The notes beneath the pieces are model-generated. The model searched no databases. It was not told the DNA's origin and worked only from the letters and a program-made list of their open reading frames with translations. Both the position numbers and the translations under genes were made by a program. DNA of 54,552 nt from Dichomitus squalens LYAD-421 SS1 (Eukaryota; Basidiomycota; Agaricomycetes; Polyporales; Polyporaceae), in the NCBI RefSeq assembly GCF_000275845.1, contig NW_006766984.1:1-54552 (forward strand). The letters are read 5' to 3'. Each line of letters begins with the position of its first letter. Positions within the stretch are counted from its first letter, which is position 1. Below, piece by piece: positions 54,451 to 54,552 of this stretch.

Positions 54451-54552
54451 CCCTTAGGCGCTCTCTAGTCCCCATCTCGACCTCTTGGTCATTGGGACTA
54501 GGTGAGTGACCATAGCGTTGTATCTCTCTTCGAGTGCTAATGTATAACTTGG

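Noticed and set aside
1..54552. tRNA, rRNA genes and CRISPR arrays
   Set aside because: No A-box/B-box pair with a cloverleaf, no rRNA-like sequence and no regularly spaced direct repeats were found by eye; CRISPR is not expected in a fungus.

Overview
This is nuclear DNA of a filamentous basidiomycete, most likely a wood-decay agaricomycete (Polyporales-like; inferred, not proven). The genes are split by many short GT-AG introns, mostly 45-70 bases, and are tightly packed on both strands. The gene content fits: several cytochrome P450s of one family, Mediator MED14, a SCY1-like pseudokinase, a FAM72 protein and a secreted beta-propeller protein.

Layout. 1-1945 has no convincing gene, apart from a cluster of AATATTTGG/GGAGGGG motifs near the left edge. 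1946-2667 (+) is a small secreted protein with an unusual intron arrangement. 3111-5492 (-) is P450 copy 1. 5493-8287 is gene-poor with a few weak open frames. 8288-9865 (+) encodes a secreted 3-carboxymuconate-cyclase-like propeller protein. 10331-10497 is a MITE-like palindromic element. 10750-12232 (-) is an iron-containing alcohol dehydrogenase of the maleylacetate reductase type. 13046-18290 (+) is a tandem array of four intronless metallo-beta-lactamase-fold hydrolases, probably lactonases. 20010-21935 (+) is a FAM72-family gene, 23111-24242 (-) a coiled-coil protein of unknown function, and 25467-29748 (-) is MED14. 31418-33805 (+) is P450 copy 2. 34293-37595 (-) is the SCY1-like pseudokinase and 37848-43316 (+) a large Ser/Pro-rich protein. 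44663-46006 (+) is a second Pro-rich protein, with a decayed copy at 51118-52065. P450 copy 3 (47224-49635, -) lies between those two. The right end carries a 319-base element with 19-base perfect inverted ends, a CCCAAA-repeat tract and a TATA-type promoter whose gene lies outside the window.

How it fits together. MED14, SCYL1 and FAM72 are conserved housekeeping genes. The rest is lineage-specific and duplicated: three P450s (two sharing about 100 bases of promoter), four lactonase-like hydrolases (two sharing a promoter block) and one Pro-rich gene with a pseudogene. The most interesting region is 8.3-18.3 kb. There a propeller lactonase/cyclase-like protein, a maleylacetate-reductase-like enzyme and four intronless MBL lactonases sit together. 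This suggests aromatic-ring or lactone (possibly quorum-signal) breakdown, but that role is inferred from family membership only.
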